From: Atrina japonica
Taxonomy: Eukaryota; Mollusca; Bivalvia; Pterioida; Pinnidae
DNA length: 64,000 nt
Direction: 5' to 3'
NCBI GenBank assembly: GCA_030159075.1
Contig: BROG01000525.1
Coordinates: 203,501 to 267,500 of the forward strand
This document shows positions 48,850 through 63,564 of this stretch, one piece after another. Every line of letters starts with the position of its first letter. Positions within the stretch are counted from its first letter, which is position 1. Both the position numbers and the translations under genes were made by a program. Below the pieces are notes generated by a model that made no database searches, had not been told where the DNA came from, and was given only the letters and a program-made list of their open reading frames with translations.

Positions 48850-50280
48850 AGATATATCTGTGTCAGCTGTAAAAAGTGATTGACATAAGTGTAATTGCAA
48901 GTTTTAATTTGATTTGACGGAATCACTTTTAATGGAAAGTCCCGGTCGATGTATTGTATTGTTATTTTTAGATTCATTTTTTTAGAAACATAGTAAACAA
49001 GTCAGAAGAACTAAATTAAACAATTAACTCGTATGGTGCGCTTCCCAAAATAGGTATTATTAAGTTATTATTGAAAGTACAATTATTGTAAAATTTGCTT
49101 TTTTCCTTTTACTCATACACCCCTGAATTCTGACAGTGAACTTGTTCATTTATAAAAATGGATTAGTCTAAATGTGATTTTAGGAGTCAGTGAGTTAAGA
49201 ATAAATATAAAATCTCTCAGTTTGCTGTTATCCTCTGGGAAAGGGGCAGACATCTAATCATGCGCCTCACGCCAAGAAGCAGCATCCCATTTTCTTCCCA
49301 GAGGATTTTTTGAAACCACGAAAATGATTGATCCATTCCTTAATTCATTTTTGAGTTAGTAAACAATATGCAACGTAGGAATATCACTGGTATTGCCTCG
49401 TTTCAACATCAATGTAAGATCTTGAGAGAAAGGTAATTACTCTTTTTTTCGTTTTTGCACTTTCAGTACCGGTTCTTGTGTCAGATCTCATTTAATTTAT
49501 TACAAGGAATACGCATTACGGAAATGGGTTCGTCGTTAAAGAGGATAAGAGTTTTTGGTAAATATAAACAATGTAAGGTATAAAATCTCTGAAAGATTAA
49601 ACTGTTATCAACAAGATACATCGAGTGCAACTGATTAATCCTATTCCAATTCCGTTTTGACCTTCTTGTGTGAAATTGCTTTTCAAACTGGGAAAGACAT
49701 GGCACGAGCTAACCGCGGCCAAACCTGACACGACCAAGGGACATAACTGTTGAATCAGGAATCGGGGTCAACTGGTGCAAGTATTGCAACTACGCAGTTT
49801 GTCTAGATAATGAAATCAAAGTTAAATTCTGCAGCAAGGGCCTCGATAATTTATTTTGGGATACTGCAGTGGTTTTGTTCAATTATTGAAATGCGAATAT
49901 ACGCTATTGCTCTGTGTTAAATGTTTCAAACTTTTGAAATTCATTTCATATGTCTGTTTGATTGAATATATTTCACTGGATTAGCTCCACCGTGTTTTAA
50001 TTTGTGGTGGGTAAATGCTGTCATGTTTTATTATTTTCAATTTACCTACCACTCAGCAAATTTTAAAGTTAAGACACGGCAGTCATAACCGTCGAGTTAT
50101 AAATTGATTATGCAATAAAAATAATATAAAAGGATCCGTGGTAACCAGAAGGTCCAAACATACCTCCGATAAAAAATGCAATTTACAACCTTCATTTCAG
50201 TTAGCTAAATACTTTTGAAGAAAATTCGTTAGATGATGTTTAGGAAATACGCATAATACACATTAACACGGCCACGGATG
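48850..50280. other. No gene recognised
   Basis: No open frame or repeat that I can identify. 49240-49310 has a short inverted match (atcctctgggaa and ttcccagaggat). Confidence 0.45.
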
Positions 50281-50289
50281 GCAACCGGT

Positions 50290-50640
50290 CAAAATGGATC
50301 ACCTGTTGACCTTTAAATGATCACCAATTGATCTATAGTCATCTGTTGTTCTATAAATAGTTAACTGTTGTCCTATTAATAATCACTTGTTGACCTATAG
50401 TCACCTGTCTATAAATAATCACATGTTGAACTACCTGCTGACCTATATATCAAATAATCACTTGTAAACCTACAAATAATTACCTGTTGACCTATAAATA
50501 GCCTCCTGATGAGCTATTAATATATCGGGCTACTGATAACCACCGGTTGACTTATAATTAAATAATCACCAGTTGACCTATAAATAATCACCTGTAGACA
50601 TATTAATAGTGACCTAATGACGTAGAAATACATTGAACTA
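50290..50640 (+). repeat. Degenerate short tandem array
   Basis: Irregular repeats of about 20-25 bases based on aataatcacctgttgaccta and tataaat. The period is not constant, so it is an old or imperfect array. Confidence 0.7.
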
Positions 50641-50789
50641 TGATTATGTTTCAGTATTGACGAACATCAAGTTGGCGCAGCATGATTGTACTAACTGACT
50701 GGTAAGGTGCAAATGTAAAGTTCTTAAACCTTTGATGATTAAAAACAACAGTTGAAAAGTTTTAAATAATACTAAGCAAATGTGAAAAA

Positions 50790-50985
50790 TACCAATGAAT
50801 AATCGAAACTCAAAGTCTATTAGAATACGACAAACCGGATATTAAAAATAATCTCAGCATGACGAACAATTGCGAATCCCAAACGGGATGGGACCAGGTG
50901 CCCGGAAGGCGTCAGCGTTCCCTGTTAGCATACCACACCCGTCGCAAATGTTGCGTAGAAACCTCGCTCATCAGTTAAAAGAGAT
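50790..50985 (+). repeat. CCAAACGGGAT dispersed repeat, copy E
   Basis: accaatgaataatcgaaact, then acaattgcgaatcccaaacg, gtgcccggaaggcgtcagcg and ccacacccgtcgcaaatgtt, in the same order as the other three copies. Confidence 0.75.
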
Positions 50986-50989
50986 CAAG

Positions 50990-52090
50990 ATGGCAAATGA
51001 AATTGAATCAGATGAAAGGCTGTACATGTGTTATCTACCTTTCAGTACTATTCATAAGGTTAGATGACAGTTGATTTTGTACAAAATATAAGATGAGATA
51101 TAAGAAGACCAACCTAATTCATATTGACTTTATTGAACGTTAGGCGTGATTAATAATATGTTTTGAAATCATCACCACTCACCAATCACCAAATATATAA
51201 TCTAAGTCACTGATATACAAATACATATATATTGTGAAGTATGAATATATAACATATCTATACTTCACAGGTTAAGGTAGTTACTAGCAATGCTAACTAT
51301 TTCACAACAAAATATTTTACATTATTATTCTGTTGTTATTAAAATATTGACTTTTAACACTGCAAATTTCTCTCTGTCCCATTGTTACTGATGTATCATT
51401 CATTTTCGCTATAATTCTTTGCCCTGGTGGAATTTCGGGGGAAAAACGTTGTTTATATGTTTGTGTTTGCTTTTAATGACTTATTAGTTAGAGGTCATGA
51501 CCTTACCTTTCAAGGGTTATGCAATTAACGTCACTTCTGCGTCAAGGGTCTTCCCAAACTACAGCCGAGGAGAATTAATACTCTTAGATCGGCTGTAAAC
51601 CACACGAAATAAAGGGCACTGAGGTTGATGTCTCACTGAATGTTGTATAGAGAAAGATAACAGGTTGCAGACTTTGGGTTGGCTTTGGTTTATGTTATTT
51701 TACTTAAATTCAATTACGCAATGACATCACTCAGACCTCTTGTCGTAGGTACATACGCCTATTTACATTTATGTTACAAGCTGAGTGATACTGAATAGTC
51801 ATGTGACTTATACAACGTCATCGGTGAATCAGATTCAAAATTATATATATATATATATATTTATTTATTTATATATTTATATATAATCACAACATTGTTG
51901 ATACAGGCATGAAAAATATCACATACGAGTAACTGAATGTTTAAGTATGGCAATTATACTAAATTACTTATATGTAAAAACTAGATGACGAATTCATTAT
52001 TAACCACAAAGTAAAATAGTACATTGTATTTAATATAGTAATTGCTATGTAGCCATTGTCACCAATGTAGGAATGGATTATTTCGTTAGA
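50990..52090. other. No gene recognised
   Basis: Contains a hairpin-like pair (tgtgaagtat at 51230 and atacttcaca at 51260) and a TA-rich run at 51842-51895. No coding signal. Confidence 0.45.
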
Positions 52091-52094
52091 ATAA

Positions 52095-52400
52095 TATTGA
52101 TGTATATCAGAGTTGATATTGTTATGTATCAGAGTTGATATTGCTATATTTCAGAGTTGATATTGTTATGTATCAGAGTTGATATTGTTATGTATCAGAG
52201 ATGGTATCGCTGTGTATCAGAGCTGATATTGCTATATATAAGAGTTGATATAGCTGTGTGTCAGAGTTGATATTGCTGTGTGTCAGAGTTGATATTGTTA
52301 TATATCAGAGCTGGTCTTGCTGTGTATCAGAGTTGATATTGTTATGTATCAGAAATGGTATTGCTGTGTTTCAGAGTATATTGATCAGAGTTGATATAGC
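52095..52400 (+). repeat. About 22-bp minisatellite
   Basis: Twelve or so units of tatcagagttgatattgtta plus tg, with variants (gctgtg, gctata). Confidence 0.88.
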
Positions 52401-52409
52401 TGTCGATCC

Positions 52410-54545
52410 TGCAAAACGTTACTTTCGAGTGTACAGATATGTGACCTTCAAATATTAAACATTCCAAATACATCTTAGACTTTGTATAATATATCAAAAC
52501 AGCAGTTAAATGGAATTTAAGTATTCATTCTGCTCAAATATAAAGATCTACTCAATGTACGACCATTTTATATATAGGGAAAATATATTGGGAAATGTTA
52601 GTTTAAACATATTTTATTCAATGAGTAATTACATAGTACATACAAACACAATATGGAATGATGAATCTGGAAACAAGCTAATCCAGGGGAAAGTTATTAA
52701 CATTAACTTTTAAAACACTTGACCAATTAGAAACGACAGCTGAAGAATGTTGATTTTGTAATTGTCATTTATTCATTTTGGTGCTGATCGAAAGTCACTT
52801 GAACATGCCGCTCAAGGGAGAAATGACGGACTTAGTTTAGAATTGAACCCTATCATAAATTCGTGTACAATCATCTTTTGTGGCCAGGAAACAATTATTT
52901 ACTTTTTAAGTTCTGATAACTGATTTTATTTGCAGAATTTATATTTGATTTTTTAGTATTCACACGGACTGCTATTTACCATCTAACCAACTTACTGTAT
53001 TTATTCCTGTTTCTCTATCGTTGACTTATCTTTCTTTAACAATATGAGATTTTTCTTTTCTTTATATCATTTTTTAATATATAACTTGTTCCCACTGAAA
53101 ATCACATTTTTGATATGATCCCTCGCATTCCTCTACACATAAGTTGCATTTCTTCACACCTGTTCAGTTACCGCATCCAGTATGCAGATGGTGCAAAGAA
53201 AACGCACGTTGAATCGTTGTGTGAGATGCTATTATCAAATACTTCCCATGTGTTGTCAGTCACCCGTGACGGCATGTACGGATCAGGTTAACGAAATAGG
53301 CACTCAACCATACTACTCAGATTGCTGCTTCCAGCGAACTGCATGTTGATTAATTTGTAAATAGTTACATAATAATCTTGACACTTCACGTTTATAGATA
53401 CAGAGAGCTGAAACTGACGGGAAACTTAGCGTGCTCAATTATCGTGTTTACGGAAAGAACATTACAAAAGCAAGGAAAATGTCCTTCCGGTTAATTTGAA
53501 TCAAACGAAATGCCACGACAAAGTATAAAATAAATGTTCAGTATTTAATTAAAAAGTTACATTTTACTATAAAACAATTCATTTTCAATCGTTTTATTGC
53601 AAATTGTTTATGTCCCTTTAAGAATTCTTCAAATAATTGCCCAGAATGTTGATCTATACAATGGACTTATTCCAATATATTGAAGATTACTTAAGCGGCC
53701 ATACTTGTCAAGGAACTCCCGAACAATCTATGTCAACGTCTCGATTTTTGCCAAATACTGGTACAATATTATAATATGTCAATTTTCATTAACCAAATTT
53801 TACACGAAAAATTGTTCACTTTTGAGAACATTGCCTGGTGAAACAATGTGAAAACATTATATTACCAAAGAAAAAACACGAAATAAAGAAAAATAACAAA
53901 TTCCATATTCAGACTGCATATAGCACTGAGTAATCATTTTACGTCATTTCATTACATGCATGTTAATCTATATTCATCGCATCCTACATTCTTGCTTTCT
54001 TCATTTTATAAATATTTCGGGATCAAAGAATTGCAGGTTTGGCGACAGGATCATATCTAATTCCCTTGTTTTTCTCTGTGTCATATTATATCGAAATTAA
54101 TCGACTGAAGTTACCCAAACATTTGGGTCCCCGCCGTATTAAAACATAAACATTTGGCCAAACTTTACTTAAATATGGCCAAATATTTACCTTAGTCAAT
54201 CGGTTTGGGTGAGGTGGTATTAGCGTATACGATAACCGGTGTGTAATGGAATGGTAGAAACAGTGTTGACCTTAGCGGCTTTAAACGGTAAAGGTCACAT
54301 ATATATAATCAAATTTAGTAATTTTGATGATCTATTTAAAGCTTTAACAAGCGGATCTTGGGTTCATTATATACACTTTACACAAATAGCTTGCAGAACT
54401 GGTTACTCGTTTCTGTTTTTGTACATTGTTAAATAATGTTAAGTAGCAAAAATACCTATAAATAGATACATTAACGAATAGACCAGCAAATAAATTAGTG
54501 AATGAAAAGATACAGAGAGTAAAGTGGAATAGTTAAATAAATGTA
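52410..54545. other. No gene recognised
   Basis: AT-rich sequence; short open frames of 60-70 codons show no recognisable domain and no splice context I could support. Confidence 0.45.
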
Positions 54546-54569
54546 ATGTCGGGGTTGAGGACTTTATAT

Positions 54570-54680
54570 CGCATTATAATTATGATATATGTGTGTGCGC
54601 GTGCGTGGTTGTGCGTTTGCACGTGTGCATATGTGAGTGCGTGCAACGTGGTGTGTGAGTTTGTGTGTATACAAGCCTAT
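54570..54680 (+). repeat. GT/GC alternating tract
   Basis: Alternating purine-pyrimidine sequence (gtgtgtgcgcgtgcgtgg and related) over about 90 bases, a composition that favours Z-DNA. Confidence 0.7.
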
Positions 54681-54699
54681 ATTGCTACACATTTAGTCC

Positions 54700-55998
<1,299 letters not shown>

Positions 55999-56400
55999 TT
56001 TCCATTTTTGGAGGTATGGGGTGACGGGAGCATATGCAGTCAATTGATAACCTACAGGTAATCTATGCACGGTCCCTCGTGCTGCGTCGCGGAAAAACAT
56101 CAAGATTTCTCTTTAAATTAAGCCATCCTGATTCATGGCTGATTAGAGTATGGGTGATTGTGTGATGCTGGGTATTTGGGGTTGTATATCCGTGGATTTT
56201 ATATTAGTACCTTTAATCGCCACGCATGCGTTCAAGCGTTTAAAATTACTATCAATGTTTGGAATTCTTCGATACGTTTATCCGTTGTTTGTCGGCGCAT
56301 CAATCGTAAGCACGTCACACTATCGCAAGTTGATTTTAATCACGGGGTTATTTGCCTTTGGTGGCATATATCTGTCATCGAGGAGTAGCTGACTTACGAC

Positions 56401-56925
56401 TTCATGATGTCGACATAATTTTGTAATCATGTCGACACAATATGAGAAAAAAAATGTCAACTTATTAATTCAACTGGCCGAGAAAATAACACTGAGATAC
56501 TTATCTAGCAAGTCGGAAACTCGTCTTAATGCCGTGTTTATGCTATTATGTGACAACAAGTACTTGTCAGTTATTGATATCGACATATTAACAAGAAGAT
56601 ATCGACATCTAATCTGGAACCTGGTCCAAAGCAGCATAGTTAATTAAGCGTGCACATGCCCTTGCTCTTGCATAATTTCTCCATGAGTCTTCCAGTTTCC
56701 AGAATAGATGTCGACATCTTCTGTCGACATAAATAACTGACAAGTAGATGTCACATCACATAAACAAGATATAAAGCCGAGTTTAACACGATATAAAGCT
56801 GAGTTTAACACGATATAAAGCCGAGTTTCCGACTTGCTAGATAACTATCTCGGTGTTATTATCTCTGCAAGTGGAATTAATAAGTCGACATCTTTTTCTA
56901 TGGTGTCGACATCTTCTCATCACAT
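56401..56925. mobile_element. Large foldback element with about 220-bp arms
   Basis: Left arm 56403-56620 and right arm 56708-56921 are inverted copies. Shared strings: tatctagcaagtcggaaact (left) against agtttccgacttgctagata (right), caagtacttgtcagttat against ataactgacaagtag, and terminal gatgtcgaca strings. The right arm alone carries three units of a 22-bp repeat (gatataaagccgagtttaac at 56768, 56790, 56812); the left arm has one. The small open frames inside are not genes. Confidence 0.88.
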
Positions 56926-56929
56926 TTGA

Positions 56930-58060
56930 AATGATGCGTGGTTACTGTTCTGGGTACCCCGAATAATCATGCTGCAAACGAAACTTGAATATAGCACCGG
57001 AAGTGAAGCAAACAAAACACGATTGGGAAGCTTAATATTCAAAACCCTCTTATAAGACAGTTAACCATTATCATTTTATTGACTTTGTTTTGTTTGGGGG
57101 GGGGGGCGCAGAAGCTACTTAAAGGCTATTTTAGGGCATGTTAATTCAGCTAATGAATTACAAAGTCATGCTCGTTTGGCCATTCTTTTAACACCTTATC
57201 GACGTGAAATTGTCAACAAATACATCTGTCCTTTTAACGTAAAAAATAATACAATACAAATACAGACATTGTTTCTCTCTTGTATTTTAATGATGCATTT
57301 AGGCCAATCATTTATCTTCATTAACGTAACCTTGACAATGAGCAAACCGCAAACGCGTGTCAACCTTGGTAACATACATATCCGTTGCAGACCAGACGCC
57401 ATGGACTTCCACGGATTTAAAACCACATGAAGGAAATACGATGTAGGCGATCGCAAGAAAAATGTTGTATTTGATTAATAAAATTAATTTACATCAAAAC
57501 AGAAAAACGAAATATATGGGAACAGGAATTCGCTGTTGTAATAAAGACCTATTCCAAATCCTTGTCACTTCCATTTGTTTTTCTGAAACAAAACTTATTT
57601 TAAAAATTTATATTCAGCAAATAGTAGAGAGGAAAGTTACTACACTGTACTGATAAAGCACGTAATTTCGCAGACGACTGATGGAATAATAGATTGTTTC
57701 TTGAAAACTAGAGAGAAAAGGGGCATATCATACATACAGAATTGATAACGGTGACACCGCAAGTAAGGCAATGTTTAAAATGATGAATAGAGGACGGGTA
57801 CGGACTTCTGAAAAATCCGGTGGTGGGACCACGTGCAACTAAGATAAACTGTACTCCTTGTGTAATCTGATTTTTGCTCCAACTATTTGAATTATACCAA
57901 TTTTAACATTTACAGAATTCTTTTTGTGACTTCTGAAAAACCTTCATTTCGTATCTATTCAAGTTTTCAAATTATATAAATTAAGATGAATCGGGATAAG
58001 AGTTTGGACCTTTTCATTTCTCTGCCACCGAAATTGTGACATTATTCATCGGTTTTAAGT
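56930..58060. other. No gene recognised
   Basis: Includes a G-run of about ten bases near 57098. Open frames at 57176-57430 and on the opposite strand have no recognisable domain. Confidence 0.45.
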
Positions 58061-58066
58061 CCCATC

Positions 58067-58097
<31 letters not shown>

Positions 58098-58285
58098 AAT
58101 ATAGATAGATAGAAATATAGAAAGATAGAAATATAGATAGATAGATAGAATGATAGACAGATAGATAGATAGAAATATAGATAGATAGATAAAAATATAA
58201 ATAGATAGATAGATAGAAAGATAGATAGATATATAGATAGAAAGATAGATACATACATACATACATACATACATAGAAGATAGAC
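58067..58285 (+). repeat. GATA/GAAA-type microsatellite
   Basis: Runs of agat interspersed with agaaat and ending in acat repeats. The tyrosine- and leucine-rich open frames on the - strand are by-products. Confidence 0.95.
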
Positions 58286-58873
58286 AAATAAACAAATGAA
58301 GAGAGTTGTTCGCCGTTTACTTCTGCATAAGAAACAGTTTGTTGATGAGTCAGAGGGACCACATTTGACCTGTCACACGGCAAGCACACATATTTCTTTG
58401 AAGACGTTACAAACTAAGTATATTTTATCTGGTCATGAGTCCCTCAATTATCCTTCGTTAAAAACAATCTTTATTAGATTGTATGTTTATAATCAACACG
58501 CCATTAACATGTAATTGGATACAAGTATATGTAAAAGTTTAAAAATTAGGAGTGATTACTTAATTCTATATAGTATCATTAGTGCCGTGAGAATGGGGAA
58601 AATACTCGCACCCAAGTTAATTTTCCGACGAAAGTACAAAAAATATCAGATTTAAAGACATAACAAATGTTACTCGTATGACATGATATAAAGGACACAA
58701 TGATGGTCGATTGGGCAATAATCTAATATTTGGGTTGTTTTAGTTATGACTAGGTTCATTTCAATTTCGTCAAGTGGTTAATAAAACAATGGTTACGCGT
58801 TCTGACAGTTTTTTTATTTGCCTTTTAAGACAAAAAGATACTAATTTGTATCTTATAAACATGTCATTGGTAA

Positions 58874-59038
58874 ATTATTCGATTTACTTCCTGTCTTTTC
58901 TGGCTTTCTTAGAATGTCCTAATAGTTTGTTTGGCGGTGATATTTCACCTGAATAAGAAAAATATTACCGCCAGACAAACTATCAGGATATCCTAAGAAA
59001 AACAGGAATATGAAAAAGCTGATAAGTAAAACGAACAA
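58874..59038. mobile_element. Foldback element
   Basis: atagtttgtttggcggtgat on the left (58922) and accgccagacaaactatc on the right (58968) are inverted copies. The match continues outward (ttcttagaatgtcct and aggatatcctaagaa, then tttactt and aagtaaa). Arms are about 70 bases around a short loop near 58950. Confidence 0.8.
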
Positions 59039-59039
59039 T

Positions 59040-61475
59040 TTTTTTTTTGGAGGGGGGGGGGGACTGTTTGAAGGGAAACTATGTCTGGTGCGGATATAGG
59101 AGTTTATAGAAATGTTCCTTATGTTTATTTCAAATCAAAACGTTTATCTCAAGAAATCAATATTTCATTATATTCAAAATGCGAATTTACGTAAGTTTAT
59201 AATTTTTCCGTACCATCATTTTTATCACTTTTTGATTTACCAGCTTTTACCAAAAAGTAAAAGCATTATAGTAGTGTAAAATATTTAATTAATTTACATT
59301 TCTAATCATGATAATTCACAGTCTAAAAACAAACTTTTCTTTTTCTAGTTAAAGCAACATCAACAAACTTCACAAACTAAAAAAAACGGCTTTTAATAGT
59401 CAATAAGAAATTCCGTAGATAGGTGGAAATGTTTTATTTCAAGGTTTTCCGATGCACACCTTCAAATCTACATTCCAAAGATATTTATTTTTAAGTCTGG
59501 ATCGGATATGCTCTTTTCTAATTCTCACCTGTTTGGCAAACACGAACCTATCATTTCTTTTAGAAGTTTCAACATGGGTGTTGCAAGAAAAACTGAATAC
59601 AACACTGATATGGTGCCATTGAACCGCACGTGCTAACGATACACTGCACCTTATTTCGATGCACTTCGCGTGATCTCGATGCACAGCAGACGATACGGTT
59701 GTCATCTTAATCGGGACAGGGAACCACTTATATCATGGCTGAAGAAAAAGAGGAAATAAAAAGAAGGGAGAAAATATGTTAGGGTGTAAACATTTGACAT
59801 ATTTATAGACTAGTTGGTATCTTTTTATGTTCATGGTTGTTTCTAGACGCTTTCGTTTCCCTTTTATTTTTACAATTCATTATCAACTTCTGTTAATTGG
59901 AATTCTTCCGTAGAGGTAAACAATCGCGGTGTTCGACAGCAAACACCTTGTTGCACTTGTTCGCAGTTTTCTGTGAAATAAAACACACGTAATTCTCTGC
60001 ATATTACCACATAAACAACAAAACAAAAAACGAGGCCGTATATTTGCCACTACATGTTCATAGTACCCTACTGAATACGTTCTTATGATAAAACAATAAG
60101 TATGGAAATGTCCAAAATCATCTTAAACGCCAAACGCATAAATATACATGCCAATATCCGGAATTATAAATTTACTATGTAGACTGATAGGACGAAGATA
60201 ACCGCAAACTCTACTGTTTGATCCTATTAAAAGCCTATCCCCATGGATGGTTTTTGTTTTATATTATGCATGAGACTGGGTATAGAAATGTCATTTGTAC
60301 CTATATATTAATTGTATACAGATTATTCTGTAGCAACTTCATTTGTTTCAAATATGTTTTATTTTGGCGGACATGTAATTTTAACACACATTATATTCGC
60401 ATATCTATTTCCGAGCTGATATATACGGGCGGTCGAAAAATACATGTAGGGCTATGTGTATGTTTCTCAAAAACGAGTTTAGCTTGAGTATTTAATAAAC
60501 CTTTTTGTAGTCAATCAATGACATTGTCATTGGCTATCCCCATTGCCAGTCCTGATCATATTCCATTTGAGAATCCATAACTATTATTTTAATTTTGTTT
60601 TACATCTTTTGAAAAGTCCATGTTTTGTGTTTTCAAATCTTGTACTTTTGAATTACAATTCTGAAACAAGTCCCTATTTTGTGGTTTTAACTGGAACCAA
60701 ATTGTTTTTTTTTTTGTAAGATAAAGCTATTTATTGCCCACAATATTCACATTTATGGGTTGTCAAGGTTGGGGCCCTGGTGTCAACTCATTTAATTACA
60801 ATTAAAGTATACATTTCAAATCAAAATATAAAAAATATATTATTCTAATATTTCTGCTGATCTCTGTAATGAGATATTACTTTATAGAAATAGTGCAAAG
60901 AAATTTGTATGCAGAAGTTAAACATATGAATACAGGGTTTACATTTTAAAGTTCAAATTCTTAAAGTTTACAAGAAATTTATACTTTTTGAATTGATAAA
61001 AATATCATTTTTCTTTATTTGTTTTGTTGAAGATCGTAGACAGAATACATCTGGAAACAATTCTCAGTACACTTACCCTATTGCAAATCTAACAGGAAGA
61101 TTAAAGATTTATTTATCCTTTTAGTTTCTTTCAAAACAGTATTTTCATGATTTACAAACAAGAAACTTGACATTCTTGATGGTCAATTTAGTGTTTACAT
61201 GTGTAGATCACAATAATGTATTGGCTAAACCAAAATGAAATGTTATTAGACTTCATAATTAAAGTATCTACGTGAAATTTTGCAATAGTAGAATCAGAAT
61301 TAAGAAAACGATAGAAAATAATTTTGTTAGATTCACATTTTTATTGCTTCGGTCCAATTTCAATGAAATTTGAAATAATAATACTAAAAAATCGATCGTT
61401 CAGTCCAAAATCTGACAATCAAATTGGTATGAATTTGATGTCGTTAGACATGGATCCGGTCACAAAATTCACGAT
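59040..61475. other. No gene recognised
   Basis: An open frame on the - strand at 59439-59705 ends a plausible segment with a donor-like caaacag/gtgaga, but its protein is unfamiliar. The rest is AT-rich with no identified repeat. Confidence 0.4.
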
Positions 61476-61479
61476 TTTA

Positions 61480-61885
61480 AACTAAGAATACGCAAAATTT
61501 GCAACAGAACGTGTTTGTGTATTGATAACACGCTATTGTTGATGATGATGGAAATTGTTGCTTATTTTAAGATTACCCACGTGTACCGCACTCAACGAAT
61601 TTATTATTTTAATAAATCATAAATGTGAACTATTTGTTATGTGAGTGATGAAAAATAAGAAGGTTGCTATTCAGTAGCATCCATAACCCCGATGTCGTGT
61701 TTGTGTTTTAGCTTGTTTGTCGCTCAGTGTATCTGCTGATTACCCCAAATGCAGAAAGACCATGAAAAAATATTGTAGAATTACAGATCCAGAAGATCTG
61801 TAATTTTTAAAAGGCTTTGGTCGGTAAAAATAATAAAAATAAAAAGTGAAAGTTAAATGCGTCGGGATCGGAAGCTGCCCACACA
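61480..61885. mobile_element. Relative of the TIR element at 48.4 kb
   Basis: Shares in order gtttgtgtattgat, ccgcactcaacgaatttatt, aaatgtga, and aataataaaaataaaaagtg with 48485-48760, ending near a gcgtcgggatcgg string. An inner 11-base inverted pair, aattacagatc and gatctgtaatt (61779-61805), sits near its right side. The 134-codon frame on the - strand across here is not recognised. Confidence 0.55.
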
Positions 61886-61889
61886 TATG

Positions 61890-62825
61890 CATGTCGATTC
61901 GGCGTTTTTGCAAGAATTTGGTCACGCTTCGGGACAATCTGTTTTCACATACATGTAATTTCATGACATTTTCAATAACTGTACAGACAAATCGAAAAGA
62001 AAGCAACATAGTGAATTGCTTTGCAGCATCAGTAGCATCACCTGGGACCAATGATTTACTCCCAATTTCATCGTGGGTGTTATAAATTTTTTTCTGAAAG
62101 GGAGGCGGAAATAGTTCAACCACAGATAATGTTTGTGTCATCACATGATAAGAGATTGCGAAAGTTTTATTCTGAAATTAACCAAAAAATATCTTTTGTT
62201 CCACATGTATGTAAAACTCTATTTATGGTAAACCGTTTAAGATAACAGATTTATCATGGTTTATAGACGGTAAGTTTTTTTTTCTGTCTAGACTGATAGG
62301 CCTACAAATATCATTGCAGTTGTTTTAATAATGATTTTCTTTTCTCGAATAGTAAATACAATCAATTGAAATTTGCCCAGATTATTCATTTGCAAGTGGT
62401 GTCATCAGTCGCTTAGTTTAGTCAGCATCCAACTCAAAATGGCTGTTCGCCGAATAACTGCAATTTTCAATTATAAAAAAATAAATCAATTTTCTTGTCA
62501 GGAATATAATGAATACTATTAAATCAATTTTCTTGTCAGGAATATATTGAATACTACAAACTACATGTATATTCCTTCTCATTGGAGCATGAAAGAGAAT
62601 TCCAATCGCTGAAATATGATACGAGAAATACCCCCTGTTAAACTACAGAATTTGTTTCTTTGTTATTGTCCACCTCAGAGAGTTCCCGCGATTCTGTCCC
62701 AAGACGATTACCGGTAATTATGTAAAAACCTGCTAGATTCCACCGAAAATATATTATTAGCGCATTATTTCAAATTTACGACAAAATGTGAATTTTAGTT
62801 AAAGACGCATACTATTAATAAAGAT
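61890..62825. other. No gene recognised
   Basis: A duplicated string aatcaattttcttgtcaggaa occurs at about 62485 and 62522. No coding content is supported. Confidence 0.4.
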
Positions 62826-62829
62826 AAAT

Positions 62830-63080
62830 GAAGAGAAATGAGACATTTCCTGAGATAGTATGTATTGGTATAAGTGAAACATTGTTTTTTATTGTTGAGT
62901 CGCAATCGTCTGAACCAATTATGACAAGGATTTGTTCCTCACTTATTTCATTTAAATTTGACTGCGGACTCACGGCGACAGTGACCGGATTTCCAATTGC
63001 AGAGGTCTGTGTTTGTTCAATATTCACAATATTTGTCTATGTATTCTGGACAACCTGAAGATTTATAATTTGGTATCGGA
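62830..63080 (+). repeat. 430-bp dispersed repeat, diverged partial copy
   Basis: Contains the gaccaattatgacaaggattt, gactgcggactcacggcg and gtgaccgg strings in the same order as the other copies, with a deletion of the gtcgacagggaatgcttact part. Clearly older than the others. Confidence 0.65.
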
Positions 63081-63239
63081 TATTTTCATATCAATACGCA
63101 CCATGCTGTTGTATACAAGAAGTATTTCTAATATTTGTCGTACTGTCTAACTACCCTTAAAGGGTTCACAATCTAAACTGTATAAAACCCATTTTGAACA
63201 AAAGTGTATTCTGGACTATGTATTGTAGTTACGTGTCAT

Positions 63240-63376
63240 ATTAACAGGATATGTATAAGTGTCATTTCACCATGGTAGTTATGCGTCATCTCACCAGAGT
63301 AGGTATGCGTCATCTCACCTGGGTAGTTATGCGTCATCTCACCAGGGTAGTTATGCGTCATCTCACCAGGGTAGTT
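63240..63376 (+). repeat. 24-bp minisatellite, first block
   Basis: Units of gtagttatgcgtcatctcac plus cagg, about five or six, ending where the MITE begins. Confidence 0.88.
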
Positions 63377-63481
63377 ATATAGTGTTTTACACGGGTGATA
63401 CGGAAATATATTCGCCTCACCCAATACAACTTTTCCATGGACCCAATATACTTCCGTATCACCCCTGTAAAACACTGTATA
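63377..63481. mobile_element. MITE between two blocks of the 24-bp minisatellite
   Basis: The left end tatagtgttttacacgggtg and the right end (ending taaaacactgtata) are inverted copies over about 35 bases, including gtgatacggaa and ttccgtatcac. Loop about 30 bases. The sequence type is familiar from bivalve genomes. Confidence 0.85.
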
Positions 63482-63564
63482 ACGAACTTATCTCACCGAA
63501 GGCCTGCCTGTTTGTTGCTTCTCAAAGTAATTATTTTAATGCAGCTCCGTTCTAACTTAAGCTA

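Noticed and set aside
56150..56392. 80-codon hydrophobic frame that could be a small membrane protein
   Set aside because: Two frames overlap with equal openness, no family is recognised, and it lies directly between a TA microsatellite and a foldback element.
59439..59705. Possible first exon on the - strand ending at a gtgaga donor
   Set aside because: The protein is unfamiliar, there is no partner exon in phase, and no promoter signal is visible.
61740..62144. 134-codon frame on the - strand
   Set aside because: It overlaps a region similar to the TIR element at 48.4 kb and has no recognisable domain. It may be part of an unidentified transposon but cannot be supported as a gene.
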